Assembly: GCA_017554745.1 (NCBI GenBank)
Contig: JAFZHS010000030.1
Coordinates: 1-64,000, forward strand
Reading direction: 5' to 3'
DNA from: Clostridiales bacterium
GTDB taxonomy: Bacteria; Bacillota; Clostridia; Saccharofermentanales; Saccharofermentanaceae
Length of the DNA: 64,000 nucleotides
Both the position numbers and the translations under genes were made by a program. The first letter of the stretch is position 1. Each line of letters starts with the position of its first letter. The notes below the pieces were generated by a model. That model ran no database searches and had not been told where the DNA came from. It was given only the letters and a program-made list of their open reading frames with translations. Of the stretch, positions 52,978-61,220 are shown piece after piece.

Positions 52978-54512
52978 AGATAAATGTTGTAAACAGAGCG
53001 GAAGGTTTTCCGGAAGATATAATATCTTCGCTTAACGAATATATCTCTAAGCTCGGCGATTGCATTACGGGCGAGGATTACTGTTCGCCACAGGTCGCAA
53101 GATCGCTCAAGGATGCCTATGCGACGCTGACTTTTGTCACTCCCGAAGAGATCCGTGAGATCAATCTCGAGCAGCGCGAAATAGATAAGGAGACAGACTG
53201 TCTTTCTTTCCCGATGCTCGAATTAAGGGAAGGCGAGTTTGAGATGATCCCTGACAGCGGTGACTTTGAGACTGACGATGACGGCAATCAGGTCCTTTGC
53301 TACGGAGACATTCTCATCAATCCCTTTGCCTGCAAAGCACAGGCTGAAAGCTATGGTCATTCATTCGAGCGTGAAGCAGTATTCCTTATCGCGCATTCGC
53401 TTCTGCATCTTTTGGGATACGACCATATCGATCCTACAGATGAGAAGATCATGATCGACAGGCAGAAGAGACTCATGAGAGATCTCGGCCTTGCTTTCGA
53501 TGACGAGATTCAGGACATCTACGAGATGGATAACCACAGAGAAGCATCACAGTCGGAGACTCTTATTCCTGCAGGAACACCCTGTAAGCACTGCGGAACC
53601 GTTGCTTTGCTCGGACGCCCAAATGTAGGCAAATCCACGCTTCTTAATTACATAACGGGAATGAAGATCGCCATCGTATCACATAAGCCACAGACAACGA
53701 GGACCAATATCAGGACCATCTACAATACTGAGGATACGCAGATCATATTCACCGATACGCCGGGTATTCACAAGCCGACATCAAAGATGGGCGAATTTAT
53801 GGTCGACAGATCTTACAAGGCTGCTCTTGGCGCTGACTGCGTTGTGCTCATTGCGGACGGCAGATTCCCTGAGCCGGGCGCTGTTGAGAAGAAGCTTATG
53901 TCGCTTCTTAAGGAGAGCAATAAGAAGGTCATACTCGCCATCAACAAATACGATGAAGCAGGGCAGGCAAAGCTTTTGCCCCTCACGCAGAAATATGCAG
54001 AGCTCTATGACTTTGAAGACGTTGTCCCTGTCAGCGCTAAAACAGGCAAGAACGTTGATCTGCTCTTGAGCGTAATTACCAAGATGCTGCCTGAAGGCCC
54101 GAGGCTCTATGACAGTGAATACATGACTGACCAGACTGAAAGAGTCATTGCAGCAGAGCTGATCCGTGAGCAGCTCCTTCACTATACTGACCAGGAGATC
54201 CCGCACGGCACTGCCGTTATCATAACCGAGTTCAAAGAGAAGAATGACGACGGTGAGATAACTGACGGAGATGACCGCTCTATCGCAGTCATCAAGGCTG
54301 ACATCATTTGCTCAAGGGATTCTCACAAGGGCATCATCATCGGCAAAGACGGCCAGATGATCAAGCGCATCGGTACGGCCGCAAGAAGGAATATCGAGAA
54401 GATGCTTGACTGCAAGGTCTTCCTTGATCTCTATGTTAAGGTCAGGAACGACTGGCAGAACAACGATGCCCTCTTAGGTGAGACGGGCCTCGGCAAAGAC
54501 ATTGACGAATAA
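52974..54512 (+). CDS. YbeY-Era fusion: rRNA maturation nuclease joined to GTPase Era
   Basis: A 512-residue protein of two normally separate rRNA maturation factors. Residues 1-180 are YbeY, the metal-dependent endoribonuclease: TDCLSFPM, GDILIN and the zinc ligands H141, H145 and H151 in HSLLHLLGYDH (Ser replaces the more usual Gly at 142). After a linker of about 25 residues containing C204-x-x-C207, residues 208-500 are Era: G1 GRPNVGKST (214-222), G3 DTPG (261-264), G4 NKYD (324-327), and a KH domain with GIIIGKDGQMIKRIG. No stop or frameshift lies between them. The usual dgkA and cdd between ybeY and era are absent. The joining would hold a nuclease and its GTPase at the 16S 3' end. recO follows with 1-bp overlap. 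Confidence 0.93.
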   Translation: MKINVVNRAEGFPEDIISSLNEYISKLGDCITGEDYCSPQVARSLKDAYATLTFVTPEEIREINLEQREIDKETDCLSFPMLELREGEFEMIPDSGDFETDDDGNQVLCYGDILINPFACKAQAESYGHSFEREAVFLIAHSLLHLLGYDHIDPTDEKIMIDRQKRLMRDLGLAFDDEIQDIYEMDNHREASQSETLIPAGTPCKHCGTVALLGRPNVGKSTLLNYITGMKIAIVSHKPQTTRTNIRTIYNTEDTQIIFTDTPGIHKPTSKMGEFMVDRSYKAALGADCVVLIADGRFPEPGAVEKKLMSLLKESNKKVILAINKYDEAGQAKLLPLTQKYAELYDFEDVVPVSAKTGKNVDLLLSVITKMLPEGPRLYDSEYMTDQTERVIAAELIREQLLHYTDQEIPHGTAVIITEFKEKNDDGEITDGDDRSIAVIKADIICSRDSHKGIIIGKDGQMIKRIGTAARRNIEKMLDCKVFLDLYVKVRNDWQNNDALLGETGLGKDIDE

Positions 54513-55240
54513 TGGATCCTTTTAACTGCCGCGGTCTTATAATCCGCTCTTCCGAATACAAAGAGAAAGACAGGCTTTTATCTGTGCTTACTGCAGACAG
54601 GGGCCTTATTACCATTTGCGCGAAAGGCGTTTCAAAGCCGGGGAGCTCGTTGGGATGCTTTTCCATGCCGTATATGCTTTGCGACTTTGTGGTTACCATA
54701 TCTCACGGTTATTACTATCTGAAAGATGCATCGATAATCGAGAGCAATTCCAAGATCATGGACAGCCTCGAGCAGATGACCGTCGCAGCACACATCTCAT
54801 CCTGTCTTATGGACTGCACGCTTCAGAGCGAGAATGCCAAGGACGCTTATGAATTGGCCGTCTATGCTTACTATAATCTGGCGAACAACAAGGATAAGTA
54901 CCTTCTTATCTATTCCGCATTTAACTGGAGACTTCTTACCATAGCGGGATTTACTGTCATTTACGATCTTGATGATGCCATCAGCAAATCAACACATAAG
55001 TACATGATAAATATCTCAGGCGGTGAGCGCGGAGACGGTAACAACAGAGCTTTCAACAGGATGCTTGAAGAACCGTCAGTAAGGGCTTTGAACTTTTTCG
55101 CTACGTGTGATCTTAAAAGGCTCTTTACTTCAAGCGCTGACAGGAATATACAAGAGGAGCTTAAGGGTTTTACGACGGACTATCTGTCTATGCATTTCGA
55201 GAAGCGCTATGATGCGCTGTCTGTGCTGAATAATCTTTAG
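54512..55240 (+). CDS. recO: DNA repair protein RecO
   Basis: A 242-residue recombination mediator. It has an N-terminal OB fold (FNCRGLIIRSSEYKEKDRLL, then LTADRGLITICAKGVSKP) and a helical C-terminal part. The four-cysteine zinc motif of some RecO proteins is not present. It loads RecA onto SSB-coated DNA with RecR. era-recO is the standard pair. The ATG overlaps the stop of the fusion gene by one base. Confidence 0.9.
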   Translation: MDPFNCRGLIIRSSEYKEKDRLLSVLTADRGLITICAKGVSKPGSSLGCFSMPYMLCDFVVTISHGYYYLKDASIIESNSKIMDSLEQMTVAAHISSCLMDCTLQSENAKDAYELAVYAYYNLANNKDKYLLIYSAFNWRLLTIAGFTVIYDLDDAISKSTHKYMINISGGERGDGNNRAFNRMLEEPSVRALNFFATCDLKRLFTSSADRNIQEELKGFTTDYLSMHFEKRYDALSVLNNL

Positions 55241-55274
55241 ACAGTCATGACGGTCAATAAAGGAGAATGAGAAT

Positions 55275-55970
55275 ATGAGAAAGATCATTGCAATCGGCAT
55301 GAGCCTTATCCTTATAACAGGAGCATTAACAGGATGCAAGAAGCAGCCAAGTGATAAAGAGACTGCAAAACGCCTGCAGGAAATGTATGGCGGTGAGAGA
55401 TTTGAAGTCAGCGGGGGACGTGCTTCTTCTCGGGACAGGGATCTTGAATTTGAAGTCTGGTATGACAAGGAAGGAGCCGCTATCTGGCCTGACATAGAGA
55501 TTGGCGGTGATTACTATCTCTATTCATCATATGGTTCGGCTGTTTGCAATTATTGGAATGATGAATACCGCAAATGCATCGATAAATACGGGTTTGCTGA
55601 AGTGGACTACGGCAAGGACGGCGAGGATGAAGACTCCTGTACTCCGAACCTGGTATACATTTTCATCGATTCCGAAGCATCTTCCGAATCCCTTAATGAC
55701 GTAGAATCGCTTCTTAAGGATCTGAGAGAAATATGCCGGATGGAAGATGATTTCCATGATTCCGGTAAAAGTACATATTACTATGTCGCGTATATCTGGT
55801 TTATTGACAGTAACGAGGAACAATACCTGAAAAATTCCGGAATAAGGATCGAATCAGATACCAAAGACAAAGAATTGAGATTTGACGATATGGATGATTA
55901 TCACGAAGAGAAGTCAGATCCCCGCAAAACACCTTTGTCCAATGGAAATGCCAAGATCTACGTAGATTAA
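55275..55970 (+). CDS. Lipoprotein of unknown function
   Basis: A 231-residue lipoprotein: a short signal peptide with the lipobox LTGCKKQ (Cys at about residue 20), followed by an acidic mature part that is probably outside the membrane. AAAGGAGAATG precedes the ATG. Parts of it (DLEFEVWYDKEG, YRKCIDKYGF, SEASSESLNDVESLLKDL) resemble by eye the lipoprotein encoded next on the other strand, so the two may be diverged paralogs. It should be lipidated and processed by LspA. No domain recognised. Confidence 0.65.
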   Translation: MRKIIAIGMSLILITGALTGCKKQPSDKETAKRLQEMYGGERFEVSGGRASSRDRDLEFEVWYDKEGAAIWPDIEIGGDYYLYSSYGSAVCNYWNDEYRKCIDKYGFAEVDYGKDGEDEDSCTPNLVYIFIDSEASSESLNDVESLLKDLREICRMEDDFHDSGKSTYYYVAYIWFIDSNEEQYLKNSGIRIESDTKDKELRFDDMDDYHEEKSDPRKTPLSNGNAKIYVD

Positions 55971-56007
55971 CGATCGGTCCTGATATTCAAGCCGGCATCA
56001 ACATATG

Positions 56008-56724
56008 TCAGATGTCGACATCTTTAACTAAGTACTTGCTGTCAGAGCTGCCGTCCTTATAAGAAACGTATATGTGCTTTATGTGATCTTCCTCATCCAT
56101 GTGAAGAAGATAACTGACATCATAATTCTTTAAGGCGAGTTTCTCGTCATCCTTGTATCTGGCATCGCAGAAATTAAAGTATATGCTGTATTCATGCGGT
56201 TCTTTGGAAGCGAAATCGATCAAAAGCTCTGTCATTTCTTCTTCTGAGGGCACCTGGGATTTGTCATCGTAGAAAAGGATCACAGTGCAGTCATAATCCA
56301 TGTAATTCTTTATGAATTTTTTAGCGCCCATTTCCTCTAAAGCATATCCGCCTTCGTTATATGTATAATATCCGGTTATCAGATAACTTGAGCAGGGGAA
56401 ATTGCCTTCTAACACACGGTCAAGTTCATCGATACAATCTTCCTTATACAGGAGACTTTGGTAATTTGTCCTGATCTCTCCCTTTTCTTTCCAAACACTG
56501 ATCACAGCATCGGGAAACAGCTCGGAACTTAACAGTATGGAATTGTAATCAGTTCCGAGTTCGCTGTCAGGATGGCCTATATAGGTAAAGTTGTCATCCG
56601 GGAATGCTTTGTTCATTTCTTTTACCCAACGCTTCTGATCTGCTTCCTGAAACGGCGTGCATGAAGCGAGAAAAAGGCTTGCTGTAAGTGCCAGCGCGAT
56701 TGCTTTAAAAGATTTAAGTCTCAT
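56008..56724 (-). CDS. Lipoprotein of unknown function, possible paralog of 55275-55970
   Basis: A 238-residue lipoprotein with the lipobox LFLASCTPF (Cys at about residue 22). Similar layout to the previous gene: FPDAVISVWKEKGEIRTNYQ, EDCIDELDRVLEG, PSEEEMTELLIDFASKE. It converges with that gene, suggesting an old duplication with inversion. Its start faces the GH10 gene, and an inverted repeat lies between them, so expression may follow xylan signals; that is only inferred. Ribosome site weak (AGGGATAG). Function unknown. Confidence 0.6.
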   Translation of the reverse strand: MRLKSFKAIALALTASLFLASCTPFQEADQKRWVKEMNKAFPDDNFTYIGHPDSELGTDYNSILLSSELFPDAVISVWKEKGEIRTNYQSLLYKEDCIDELDRVLEGNFPCSSYLITGYYTYNEGGYALEEMGAKKFIKNYMDYDCTVILFYDDKSQVPSEEEMTELLIDFASKEPHEYSIYFNFCDARYKDDEKLALKNYDVSYLLHMDEEDHIKHIYVSYKDGSSDSKYLVKDVDI

Positions 56725-56744
56725 ATTTCTATCCCTTAGATTTA

Positions 56745-56767
56745 ATATTGATTACCGGTATCAATAT
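56745..56767. promoter_or_regulatory. Inverted repeat between lipoprotein and GH10 genes
   Basis: ATATTGAT / ATCAATAT: perfect 8-bp arms separated by TACCGGT, about 20 bases before a TATAAT at 56789-56794 that could serve GH10. The ACCGGT centre is like operators of LacI-type sugar regulators. No such regulator is in the window. Confidence 0.5.
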
Positions 56768-56824
56768 ACACCACAAGGGCTCTTTATGTATAATTCATTT
56801 ATCAAATTTGAAAGGACCGCTCTT

Positions 56825-58036
56825 ATGAATCTTTCAACAACCCCTTCACACCGTATAGGCGAAGCCTTAGTCAAAGTTATCGATAAGAACGGCAATCCCG
56901 TTGCAAATAAAGAACTTGTATTAAACCAGAAGTCTCATGAGTTCCTCTTCGGATGCGGAGCTTTTGACTTCGTGTCATGGTACGGCACACCCATCGATAC
57001 TTACAGAACTGCAAAGTGGCTTGAACTGATGAATTACGGAACACTTCCTTTCTACTGGGGCAAGTATGAGCCTGAAGAAGGAAGGACAGAGTATGAGAGC
57101 CGTAAAGCAGCAGCCGACATCCTGAAGGCTAATAACGTCACTATTAAGGGACACCCGCTTTGTTGGCATACGGAATGCGCCGACTGGCTTTTGAAGTATT
57201 CTGACGAAGTCATCATGGACAAGCAGCTCGCAAGGATCAACAGAGACGTAACACTTTTTAAGGGAACCATCGATATATGGGACGTCATCAATGAAGTCGT
57301 CATCATGCCGGTCTTCGATAAATACGATAATGCGGTAACAAGACTTTGCAAAAAGTACGGAAGAGTAGAGCTCGTTAAGGAAGTTTTCGCTGCTGCAAAG
57401 GCAGCCAATCCCGAAGGAATATTCCTTATCAACGATTTCAACACTTCGCCTCAATACGAGAAGCTCATCGAAGAGTGTCTCGATGCAGGCGTTGAGATCT
57501 CTGCTATCGGCATACAGTCCCACCAGCACCAGGGATACTGGGGAGAAGAGAAGCTCCGTGATGTATTGAAGAGATTCGGAAGGTTAGGACTTCCTATCCA
57601 CTTTACGGAAAACACATTGATCTCCGGCGATATCATGCCTGCTTATATCGAAGACCTTAACGACTGGCAGGTCGAAGAGTGGCCGACGACAGAAGAAGGC
57701 GAGATCAGGCAGGCAAAGGAATGGGAAGAGATGTACCGTATCCTGTTTGCAGATCCTAATATCAAGGCCATTACGGGATGGGATTTTACTGACGGTGCCT
57801 GGCTTAATGCGCCCAGCGGACTTGTCACGACTGATAACAGATGTAAGCCCGCTTATGACAAGCTCTTAAGCCTCGTAAAAGGTGAGTGGTGGACAAAGGG
57901 TGAAGTAATCCGTACAGATAATGAAGGTGTTGTATCCGTTAAGGGCACTAAGGGTACTTATGAGATCGAGGGCACTGAAGGAGTTATCACGCTTGGATCA
58001 GAGCCTTCCAAGGCGACCGTTCAGATCTTCCAGTGA
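56825..58036 (+). CDS. GH10 endo-1,4-beta-xylanase, intracellular type
   Basis: A 403-residue family 10 glycoside hydrolase. The acid/base Glu157 lies in IDIWDVINEVV and the nucleophile Glu262 in PIHFTENTL; HPLCWHTECADW and ITGWDFTDGAW are further family marks. The N-terminal 50 residues (IGEALVKVIDKNGNPVANKEL) look like a small beta domain found in some GH10 enzymes. There is no signal peptide, so it likely cuts imported xylo-oligosaccharides inside the cell. The ATG at 56825 has AAAGGA before it; an ATG at 56786 has none. The end overlaps the convergent helicase gene by 16 bp. Confidence 0.92.
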   Translation: MNLSTTPSHRIGEALVKVIDKNGNPVANKELVLNQKSHEFLFGCGAFDFVSWYGTPIDTYRTAKWLELMNYGTLPFYWGKYEPEEGRTEYESRKAAADILKANNVTIKGHPLCWHTECADWLLKYSDEVIMDKQLARINRDVTLFKGTIDIWDVINEVVIMPVFDKYDNAVTRLCKKYGRVELVKEVFAAAKAANPEGIFLINDFNTSPQYEKLIEECLDAGVEISAIGIQSHQHQGYWGEEKLRDVLKRFGRLGLPIHFTENTLISGDIMPAYIEDLNDWQVEEWPTTEEGEIRQAKEWEEMYRILFADPNIKAITGWDFTDGAWLNAPSGLVTTDNRCKPAYDKLLSLVKGEWWTKGEVIRTDNEGVVSVKGTKGTYEIEGTEGVITLGSEPSKATVQIFQ

Positions 58037-60390
58037 TCAGGGAACAGCATTATATAGTCAGGCTTTTCCAAGCGTTCATCTATAAGGAGCGCAAAGCCTG
58101 TGTCTGTCTCTGTCCTTATTACTCGTCCTACGGCCTGAAGCACTTTCTGCCATCCCGGGAATCTGTATGCGAACGAGAAGCCGTCACCGAATTTTTCTGC
58201 GTAGTAATTGCTTAATATCTGGCGTTCGGGCGTTATCTTCGGCAGGCCGACGCCTACGATAACAACGCCGGTGAGCTTATCTCCTACGAGGTCAATTCCT
58301 TCTCCGAAGTGACCGCCTAAAACTGCAGCACCGATAAGAAGACCCTTGTACGGCACGGTAAATGCCTCCAGGTATTCTTCTTTCTCGACGCCTGTCATAT
58401 CGGTTACTTGTGAGATGATCTTATAATCCTTAACGCCTTTGGATTTGAGCTCCTGCTCGATCCTCGGCATTATCTGGTTCATGTATTCGAATGAAGGGAA
58501 AAATACCATGTGATTGCCCGTGCGGTCTTTGAGGCAATCCGCGATCTTGAGCGCGAGGTCGTCCTGAGTGATCGAACGGTTCTTATAAGTGGTCGAGATA
58601 TCGGTGTCTATCATTATCTCAAGGTTCTCCGGCGGGAAGGGCGAAGGAAGCCTTAAGAATGAAGCGTAGTCGCAGTCAGGCCCTACCAGGCAGTTGCGGT
58701 AATACTCGTAGGGTGTGAATGTAGCAGAGAAGAATATTACGGACATCCTGTCCCTGATTATGTAATCGAGCTTTTTTGAGCAATCAAGACAGTCGAGTGT
58801 GATAGTAGTATCACCGTTCTCTCTCGAAGCGATGGTGATATATGCATCATCAAAGTAGTGCTCCAGTACTGTAAGGAAATACCTTGCTTCGAAGAAGAAC
58901 TTAACAGCGGTACGTCTTGTCTGGCCCTGCTCAAGATTATCAAGGATGGGGGCAAGGTTTCGTATAGTGAACCAGAGCTTTGCATAAAGCTGTCTCGGAG
59001 GCTGCTTCATGGCTTCCCAGTTATCGGTCATTAAAACTTTGTGTTCATCAGCCTGTTCAAGCAGTTTGAAACATGAACTCGACGAATCAAAGCAGGTTCC
59101 GATACTGACGAAGAAGTTTCGAAGCTGATGGAGCATCGTCTCGACCTTCGTGTTCCTGCCCTTAAAATCAAAGATCATCTGGTCAATAAGGCTGAGAGAA
59201 AACGATGCAGAGAACATGTCGCGGCCCCTGTCTATCATGTTGTGGGCCTCATCTACCAGAACGGCTATACGCTGGCTTCCGGGCTCCATTGAGGTAAGGG
59301 ATACTCTAGGGCAGAACACGTGGTTATAGTCACCGATGATGACGGTGCAGTAGTTCATCGTGTCTATCATGAACTCGTGAGGGCAGATATTGTGCTTTAA
59401 AGCGATCTCCGTGATCTTCTCAGGTGTGATCTCGTCAAAAGCCAGAGATTCTGCCAGGGCAGCCTTGAGCTTGCCGTAGTAGTCCTTGGCAAGAGGGCAG
59501 AACTTGGCATCGCATTCGGTGCCGAAGGGACACATCTTTTCCTTGGACCTTAGAGTGATAGATCTTATTATCAGTCCTGATTTGCGCATTGCGTTCAGGG
59601 TAGCCTCGGCAACGCCGCGGGTCGCTTCCTTGGCTGTCAGATAGAAGATCTGGTCATAGCGGTTCTTTACAAGGCCTTTGACGGCAGGGTAGAGAACGGA
59701 TACGGTCTTGCCTATGCCGGTGGGCGCCTCTACGAAGAATGCCTCCTGCGAATTGAGCGCCAGAAGGGCTTTTTTCATGAACTCCTTCTGACCGGGCCTT
59801 ATTGTGTCAAAGGGGAACCTTATCTGTGTGACGGTATCCATGAGGCTGTTCTGGTAGTCGAGCAGTGTCTTGGCAAAGACGCAGTATTCAGCGCATGTCT
59901 CTTCCCAGAACTTCTCGGCTTCCTCGAATGACATCGGATAAGTATTCTCGTAGCTGTCCAAAGTGGTTATTGATACATATCTTAACGTCAATGAGATATC
60001 GAGCACATCGGAATTTGTAAGAAGATACATCGCGCCATAAAGCTTAAGCTGGGTCACGTGTTCTGGCCTTACAAGCGCTTCGAAGCTCTCTTTGGTAGAG
60101 TTGAAAGACTTGATCTCAAAGAGCATGGGCGGTTTGCCGGGCTTGTCGAGCATCGCGTCAAATCTGCCGTTAACGGAAAGACAGACGCCTGATTCCGAGA
60201 TATAGTCGTATACCAGCGTTTCTTCTGTGATGACTATGTCTCCGTAAGCTTTCTTAAGATCCGAGAATACTCTCTGGTGGAGCTTTGTCCCTTCAACGCC
60301 TGATACAGAGCCGTAAGAACCGCCCGCGAGATTGCCGCGGCGCGATACATAAGAGGCCAGATCTGTAACGGAAACACTTATCTTATCCAT
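58021..60390 (-). CDS. PD-(D/E)XK nuclease domain fused to Rad3/DinG-type helicase
   Basis: A protein of about 789 residues. The first 160 residues carry a RecB/Cas4-like nuclease pattern: VNGRFDAMLD with an Asp, then MLFEIKSFN with the (D/E)-x-K pair. The rest is an XPD/DinG-type superfamily 2 helicase: Walker A EAPTGIGKT, four cysteines of an iron-sulfur site (CPFGTECDAKFC and ICPHEF), LVDEAHNMIDRG as the DEAH box, and late motifs GGHFGEGIDL and VGRVIRTETD. It should unwind damaged or structured DNA and may cut it. The ATG at 60390 begins the known conserved part; a GTG at 60414 would add 8 residues. A -10 is too close for a normal leader. Confidence 0.85.
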   Translation of the reverse strand: MDKISVSVTDLASYVSRRGNLAGGSYGSVSGVEGTKLHQRVFSDLKKAYGDIVITEETLVYDYISESGVCLSVNGRFDAMLDKPGKPPMLFEIKSFNSTKESFEALVRPEHVTQLKLYGAMYLLTNSDVLDISLTLRYVSITTLDSYENTYPMSFEEAEKFWEETCAEYCVFAKTLLDYQNSLMDTVTQIRFPFDTIRPGQKEFMKKALLALNSQEAFFVEAPTGIGKTVSVLYPAVKGLVKNRYDQIFYLTAKEATRGVAEATLNAMRKSGLIIRSITLRSKEKMCPFGTECDAKFCPLAKDYYGKLKAALAESLAFDEITPEKITEIALKHNICPHEFMIDTMNYCTVIIGDYNHVFCPRVSLTSMEPGSQRIAVLVDEAHNMIDRGRDMFSASFSLSLIDQMIFDFKGRNTKVETMLHQLRNFFVSIGTCFDSSSSCFKLLEQADEHKVLMTDNWEAMKQPPRQLYAKLWFTIRNLAPILDNLEQGQTRRTAVKFFFEARYFLTVLEHYFDDAYITIASRENGDTTITLDCLDCSKKLDYIIRDRMSVIFFSATFTPYEYYRNCLVGPDCDYASFLRLPSPFPPENLEIMIDTDISTTYKNRSITQDDLALKIADCLKDRTGNHMVFFPSFEYMNQIMPRIEQELKSKGVKDYKIISQVTDMTGVEKEEYLEAFTVPYKGLLIGAAVLGGHFGEGIDLVGDKLTGVVIVGVGLPKITPERQILSNYYAEKFGDGFSFAYRFPGWQKVLQAVGRVIRTETDTGFALLIDERLEKPDYIMLFPDHWKI

Positions 60391-60396
60391 ATGGTG

Positions 60397-60424
60397 ATTA
60401 TAATATTTGACCACTCTATCTCAA
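60397..60424 (-). promoter_or_regulatory. Possible promoter of the nuclease-helicase gene
   Basis: On the minus strand TTGAGA (60419-60424) and TATAAT (60397-60402) with a 16-base spacer. Transcription would begin at about the ATG at 60390, suggesting a leaderless or very short-leader mRNA. Confidence 0.5.
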
Positions 60425-60461
60425 AGGGGAATGAGCGAAATTGAGACTGGTTGTCCCCTTA

Positions 60462-60488
60462 TTGAAAATTATTGTCCTATGATATAAA
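60462..60488 (+). promoter_or_regulatory. Possible tRNA-Leu promoter
   Basis: TTGAAA (60462-60467) and TATAAA (60483-60488) with a 15-base spacer, just before the tRNA. Confidence 0.5.
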
Positions 60489-60501
60489 ATCTATCCCGCA
60501 C

Positions 60502-60588
60502 GCAGATGTGGTGGAATTGGCAGACGCGCTAGCTTCAGGTGCTAGTGGGAGCAATCTCGTGCGGGTTCAAGTCCCGCCATCTGCACCA
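60502..60588 (+). tRNA. tRNA-Leu (anticodon CAG)
   Basis: An 87-base tRNA with encoded CCA. The acceptor stem is GCAGATG / CATCTGC, the anticodon stem CTAGC / GCTAG surrounds the loop TTCAGGT (anticodon CAG, reading CUG), the T arm is GCGGG-TTCAAGT-CCCGC, and a long variable arm is present, as expected for a class II leucine tRNA. Confidence 0.95.
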
Positions 60589-60595
60589 AGGTCTG

Positions 60596-60636
60596 AGGCT
60601 TTTCGTGATAATTCACGGAAAGCCTTAATTTATTGC
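60596..60636 (+). terminator. tRNA-Leu terminator
   Basis: AGGCTTTTCGTGA / TCACGGAAAGCCT stem (one T-G pair) with a TAAT loop, followed by TAATTTATT. Confidence 0.75.
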
Positions 60637-60656
60637 ATTTTATATGAAAAAGGTGG

Positions 60657-60685
60657 TTGTCCTGAAGTGCTCGTTTTGCTATGAT
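60657..60685 (+). promoter_or_regulatory. yegP-like gene promoter
   Basis: TTGTCC (60657-60662) and TATGAT (60680-60685) with a 17-base spacer, 48 bases before the start codon. Confidence 0.65.
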
Positions 60686-60733
60686 TAAAATAGTTTTACA
60701 AACACAATAATCTTTTTATTCAGGAGGTTTTTT

Positions 60734-61102
60734 ATGGCAAAATTTGTATTATCAGCAGCTAAGACAGGCTTCAAATTCAATCTTGTTGCCAGCAATGGCG
60801 AGACTATTGCTTCCAGCCAGGTTTACAAATCTGTAGCAACTGCCAAGAATGGTATTGCTTCCGTAGCAGCAAATGCACCGGTCGCTAATATCGAAAACCA
60901 AACGGTAAAGGATTTTAAGGCTGAAGTAAATCCTAAGTTCGAAGTCTATAAGGACAAGAAGGGTGAATTCCGCTTCCGGTTAAAGGCTAAGAACGGCCAG
61001 ATCATCGCTACAAGTGAAGGCTACTCCAAGGTTGACAGCTGCCTTAAGGGTATTGCTTCTGTTAAGAAGAATGCTCCTGCTGCTAAGATCGAAGAGAAGT
61101 AA
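60734..61102 (+). CDS. YegP family (DUF1508) protein, two repeats
   Basis: A 122-residue protein made of two DUF1508 repeats of about 50 residues: the first has FKFNLVASNGETIASSQVY and KNGIASVAANAP, the second FRFRLKAKNGQIIATSEGY and LKGIASVKKNAP. This is the E. coli YegP layout, a small beta-rich protein of unknown role. AGGAGG stands before the ATG. Codon use and a clear promoter suggest good expression. It has its own terminator. Confidence 0.92.
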   Translation: MAKFVLSAAKTGFKFNLVASNGETIASSQVYKSVATAKNGIASVAANAPVANIENQTVKDFKAEVNPKFEVYKDKKGEFRFRLKAKNGQIIATSEGYSKVDSCLKGIASVKKNAPAAKIEEK

Positions 61103-61127
61103 GGATCAAATAAGCAGATAATAACGT

Positions 61128-61156
61128 AAGAGCCTGCAAACGCAGGCTCTTTTTTG
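61128..61156 (+). terminator. Terminator of the yegP-like gene
   Basis: Perfect 10-bp stem AAGAGCCTGC / GCAGGCTCTT with an AAAC loop followed by TTTT. Confidence 0.92.
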
Positions 61157-61157
61157 T

Positions 61158-61186
61158 TTGATAAAATGGCTTTCAAACTGCATAAT
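61158..61186 (+). promoter_or_regulatory. araC-type gene promoter
   Basis: TTGATA (61158-61163) and CATAAT (61181-61186) with a 17-base spacer, 34 bases before the start codon. Confidence 0.65.
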
Positions 61187-61220
61187 GTTATCAATAAATC
61201 TTTATTTGGAGTGACTGCTA

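Noticed and set aside
54512-55240. Zinc-finger type RecO
   Set aside because: Only scattered cysteines are present; no four-cysteine cluster.
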